From JANQPD01 sp963715655 (GTDB taxonomy: Bacteria > Bacteroidota > Bacteroidia > Flavobacteriales > Schleiferiaceae), in contig OY970262.1 in the NCBI GenBank assembly GCA_963715655.1, positions 2,852,001 through 2,916,000 of the forward strand: a stretch of 64,000 bases of DNA, written 5' to 3'. Shown here piece by piece: positions 61,447 through 64,000 of the stretch. The first letter of the stretch is position 1; each line of letters opens with the position of its first letter. The notes beneath the pieces were generated by a model that made no database searches, was not told the origin of the DNA, and worked only from the letters and a program-made list of their open reading frames with translations. Both the position numbers and the translations under genes were made by a program.

Positions 61447-61788
61447 TTAAGATTTTGAGGTTTGCATTTTTTTTCTTCTCACTTTGGAGTATTCTACGTG
61501 ATGCTTATCCATGCGTATGGTTAAAAACCTCATGATGCGCTCATCACGCTTCATTTGCACTTCAAGCTCGGCAATTACCTCACCGGGCGCATTAAACTCC
61601 ATTAAGTGATAAAAACCACTGCGTTTGTGCTGAATTGGGTAAGCCATTTTTTTAAGACCCCAATTTTCATTGTGCAGCACCTTTCCATCTTTGCTTTCAA
61701 GCAAACCTTGGAACTTTTCTACCGTTTCCCTTACCTGATCTTCAGATAAGACGGGATTCATAATGAAAACGGTTTCGTACTGATTCAT
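61447..61788 (-). CDS. rpsF: 30S ribosomal protein S6
   Basis: A 113-residue protein. MNQYETVFIMNPVLSEDQVR and GLKKMAYPIQHKRSGFYHLM match S6; MKRDERIMRFLTIRMDKH is the C-terminal strand. It binds S18 and helps form the 30S platform. It is the first gene of a three-gene ribosomal operon with its own promoter at 61841-61872 and a small leader hairpin that could be a regulatory site, though the S6:S18-binding leader consensus is not clearly present. Confidence 0.97.
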   Translation of the reverse strand: MNQYETVFIMNPVLSEDQVRETVEKFQGLLESKDGKVLHNENWGLKKMAYPIQHKRSGFYHLMEFNAPGEVIAELEVQMKRDERIMRFLTIRMDKHHVEYSKVRRKKMQTSKS

Positions 61789-61820
61789 CCGTTAAAGATT
61801 TAAAATTAAACTAGTTACAT

Positions 61821-61836
61821 CCCTTCTTAAAAAGGG
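61821..61836 (-). promoter_or_regulatory. Leader hairpin upstream of rpsF
   Basis: CCCTT/AAGGG stem with a 6-base loop in the 5' leader, 32 bases before the start codon. It could be an autoregulatory site for S6:S18, but no canonical CCG-box leader motif is evident. Confidence 0.4.
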
Positions 61837-61840
61837 AGCG

Positions 61841-61872
61841 CAAAAGTAAGGTTTATTTTTGTATTAACTCAA
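61841..61872 (-). promoter_or_regulatory. Promoter of the rpsF-rpsR-rplI operon
   Basis: Minus strand: TTG (61872-61870), 21 bases, then TACTTTTG (61848-61841). Both elements match the Bacteroidota consensus and the -7 box is the same as that of tRNA-Ser and queA. Confidence 0.7.
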
Positions 61873-62068
61873 GTTTGCATAGTTGTTTTATAGAACAACA
61901 ACAAATTGTACGAGGATTAAATATAATCAAGTATTTTATCTACTAAATTTGAGCTAAGTAACTTACATTTAACGCTTAAAACACATACTATTTTTTTATA
62001 TTTAAGTAATTAGTTTTAATGTTTCGCTATACCAATTACTTCAAGTACATCACTTAACAACTACTAAA

Positions 62069-64000
62069 ATGAATTATTCATCCATCTTTAAAATTTTAAC
62101 CACCTTTTTAATTTGTTCTTTATCATTAGTTACTACAGCACAAGTAGATTCTGTTTTAAATAAGGCATTGAGCATAAATAATATGGAGGAACGTTTTACT
62201 GCATTGGATGATTTGTGTTACTTCACCTCCTATGATAATCCAAATAAAGCTAAAAAGTATTGTGATATTGCGTATAAAACAGCTCAAAAAATTGGCAATG
62301 ACAGTCTTTTTGGAAGACTATACGTTTCGTTAGCTATACATAGCGTTAAGTCTGGAGATTATAATAAAGCCTTTGAATATTTAAATAAAAGCCTTGCTAT
62401 ACGAAAAGCTTTAGGTCACCCTAGAGAAATTGCTGGCGTGCAAACCACTTTAGCCATATTATTAAGCGATGTTGGGCTATATGATTCTGCAGCAACGTAT
62501 TATTTTAATACGCTTAAAGTTTTTGAAAGCATTAAAGACACAAATGCTATTGCGCACAGCTACATGTATTTGGCAGAACTTTTTAATAAGGCAAACCCTA
62601 AACGTGAAACGGACTATGCTAAAAAAGCCATAGCGATGTTTAAAACGGTAGGTAACCTTCCAGCTTTAGCGCAATCTTATGAAGCCTATGCCACTCAATT
62701 ATCAAACCGAGATCAATTAGACTCAGCCATTTTTTATCATAAGAAAGCTTTAAAAATACACAAAACCGGTGGTAGAATGCACACTATAATGACTAGCACC
62801 AATAACTTAGGGTATTTGGTTAGAAAAAACGGAGATAACCAACTTGCATTAGCTTATTATAAAGAATCACTTGAAACAGCGGTTCTTTTAGGAGATACAA
62901 GTTCTATGGCACATTTTGCATGCAATGTGGCTAGTGTAGCGTTAGTGCTAAAACAACCGAAAAAAGCCCTCACCTATTTCTTAGATGCTAACAAATGGGC
63001 AAAGAAAAATAAGGATTTAAGCATTCTACAATTGAGCTCCAAAGGAATTGCAGAATGCTACGAAGCGTTAGGTAATGCTGACTTAGCACTTGCTTACGCT
63101 TGGGAAACCTTTGCTTTACGAGATACCATTTATTCCAAAGAGGCTATCCAGTCCATGCAAGAATTAGAGACAAAATATGAAACTGAAAAAAAGGAAAAAC
63201 AAATTGCTCAACTGAATCAACAACAAGCAGAAGCTTCACTATTAACCGCTAAACAGCAAAATTGGATTATTAGCTTAATTGGCTCCATACTCTTGATTTT
63301 AGCCGTGGCCGGTTTTTTAATTTACAGACGCAAAAAACGTGCGCAGCAAACGCTTACCGAAAAGGAATTGGGTTTTAGAAAACAACTGATTAAAAACACC
63401 GTAAACAGCCAAGAAGAGGAGCGCAAACGCATAGCCAAAGAACTACACGATGGGATAGCCCAAAGTTTGGTGGCGGTAAAAATGCGCTTTCAATATAACA
63501 TATTGGCAAAACAAAAAGCCGGTGAAGCGCAAACCGAAGAAGATGAAAAATCCTTAGAACTAATTGATAGTTTATACAATGAAGTACGTGGCTTATCGCA
63601 TCAAATGATGCCTTTAAAACTTACAAATCAAGGTTTACTTTCCGCTATGGAAGAGCTACTCAATAACACTTTGAAACCCGTGGGCATACAATATACATTT
63701 GAGCACAATTTAGCTTTAGACAAGCGTTTAACAGAACATATTGAAGTAGCTCTTTTTAGAATTAGTCAGGAATTATTGGCCAACATTTTAAAACACAGTG
63801 AAGCAAGTGAGGTAAAAATAAAATTGCAGCAAAAGCACGCATTAGTGCACCTTACGGTGGAGGATAATGGCGTTGGAATAGAGCAAAAACCTCAAAAAGA
63901 AGTAGGAATTGGACTAGCAAGTATTATGGCTAGAGTAAAAGCACTTAATGGAAATGTGGAATGGACAAAAGGCGGATTTGGGGGATTGCGTGCAGAGTTA
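62069..64000 (+). CDS. TPR sensor histidine kinase, cut by window end
   Basis: 644 codons are seen before the window ends. A signal peptide (MNYSSIFKILTTFLICSLSL) is followed by TPR-type repeats (about 25-370) in the periplasm, a coiled segment, a transmembrane helix (about 398-418) and a HisKA_3-type kinase domain: H460 in RIAKELHDGIAQSL is the phosphorylation site. The ATPase domain shows NILKHSEASEVKIKL, VEDNGVGI and IGLASIMARVKALNG. This NarL/NarX-type kinase would act with a LuxR/FixJ-type response regulator, probably encoded just beyond the window. Its ligand is unknown. Confidence 0.88.
   Translation, partial: MNYSSIFKILTTFLICSLSLVTTAQVDSVLNKALSINNMEERFTALDDLCYFTSYDNPNKAKKYCDIAYKTAQKIGNDSLFGRLYVSLAIHSVKSGDYNKAFEYLNKSLAIRKALGHPREIAGVQTTLAILLSDVGLYDSAATYYFNTLKVFESIKDTNAIAHSYMYLAELFNKANPKRETDYAKKAIAMFKTVGNLPALAQSYEAYATQLSNRDQLDSAIFYHKKALKIHKTGGRMHTIMTSTNNLGYLVRKNGDNQLALAYYKESLETAVLLGDTSSMAHFACNVASVALVLKQPKKALTYFLDANKWAKKNKDLSILQLSSKGIAECYEALGNADLALAYAWETFALRDTIYSKEAIQSMQELETKYETEKKEKQIAQLNQQQAEASLLTAKQQNWIISLIGSILLILAVAGFLIYRRKKRAQQTLTEKELGFRKQLIKNTVNSQEEERKRIAKELHDGIAQSLVAVKMRFQYNILAKQKAGEAQTEEDEKSLELIDSLYNEVRGLSHQMMPLKLTNQGLLSAMEELLNNTLKPVGIQYTFEHNLALDKRLTEHIEVALFRISQELLANILKHSEASEVKIKLQQKHALVHLTVEDNGVGIEQKPQKEVGIGLASIMARVKALNGNVEWTKGGFGGLRAEL

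Overview
The window comes from the chromosome of a Bacteroidota bacterium, probably from the Flavobacteriia/Cytophagia side of the phylum. Evidence: AT-rich DNA; two large secreted proteins ending in type IX secretion (T9SS) sorting domains; a TANFOR-type surface protein; GWxTD and YHYH proteins; an SPT-like sphingolipid or sulfonolipid enzyme; and promoters matching the phylum's -7 element TAnnTTTG with an upstream TTG, while start codons lack purine-rich Shine-Dalgarno sequences. Several genes appear to start with TTG. Genus and species cannot be fixed from the sequence alone.

Layout. 0-13 kb is ordinary chromosome: the end of an exo/endonuclease/phosphatase-fold gene; an operon of mtaB, an ABM-like gene and an inositol monophosphatase; DUF2752 plus a PLP acyltransferase; a minus-strand group with a lipoprotein, a secreted EEP protein and an orphan cheB-cheR pair; a PAP2 phosphatase; a secreted beta-rich protein; an esterase; queA; and a divergent glycosyltransferase. 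13.08-19.5 kb is an accessory island: a tyrosine-recombinase remnant, a type II restriction-modification pair, a shrunken group II intron, two lipoprotein ORFs each followed by the same 153-bp repeat, a dead HigB-like toxin with an intact XRE antitoxin, and palindromic elements. Five attC-like boundary elements with a shared right-hand box suggest a decayed integron-like cassette array.

19.5-24 kb holds an esterase, a 2OG-Fe(II) oxygenase, two tandem DUF7793-like proteins, a YHYH lipoprotein and a membrane-anchored secreted protein. 24.2-37.4 kb is the most striking locus: a TPR-CHAT caspase-like protein predicted to sit in the periplasm, an anti-sigma-like TPR membrane protein, an ECF sigma factor, and a divergent trio of TANFOR protein, fibronectin-type-III protein and outer-membrane barrel. 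I read this as one envelope-regulated surface/protease module.

37.5-45 kb carries a ParE-type toxin-antitoxin pair with a third gene, an SSS transporter, a THUMP RNA methyltransferase, a GNAT protein, a likely frameshifted small gene, a BASS transporter and a flavin reductase. 45-54.2 kb has two tandem T9SS cargo proteins and a MacA/MacB-permease/TolC operon without an ATPase gene. 54.2-64 kb has tRNA-Ser(UGA), a GWxTD / acyltransferase / GT2 operon, a DUF1016 nuclease, aroQ, a group II PLP decarboxylase, the rpsF-rpsR-rplI operon, and a TPR histidine kinase cut by the window end.
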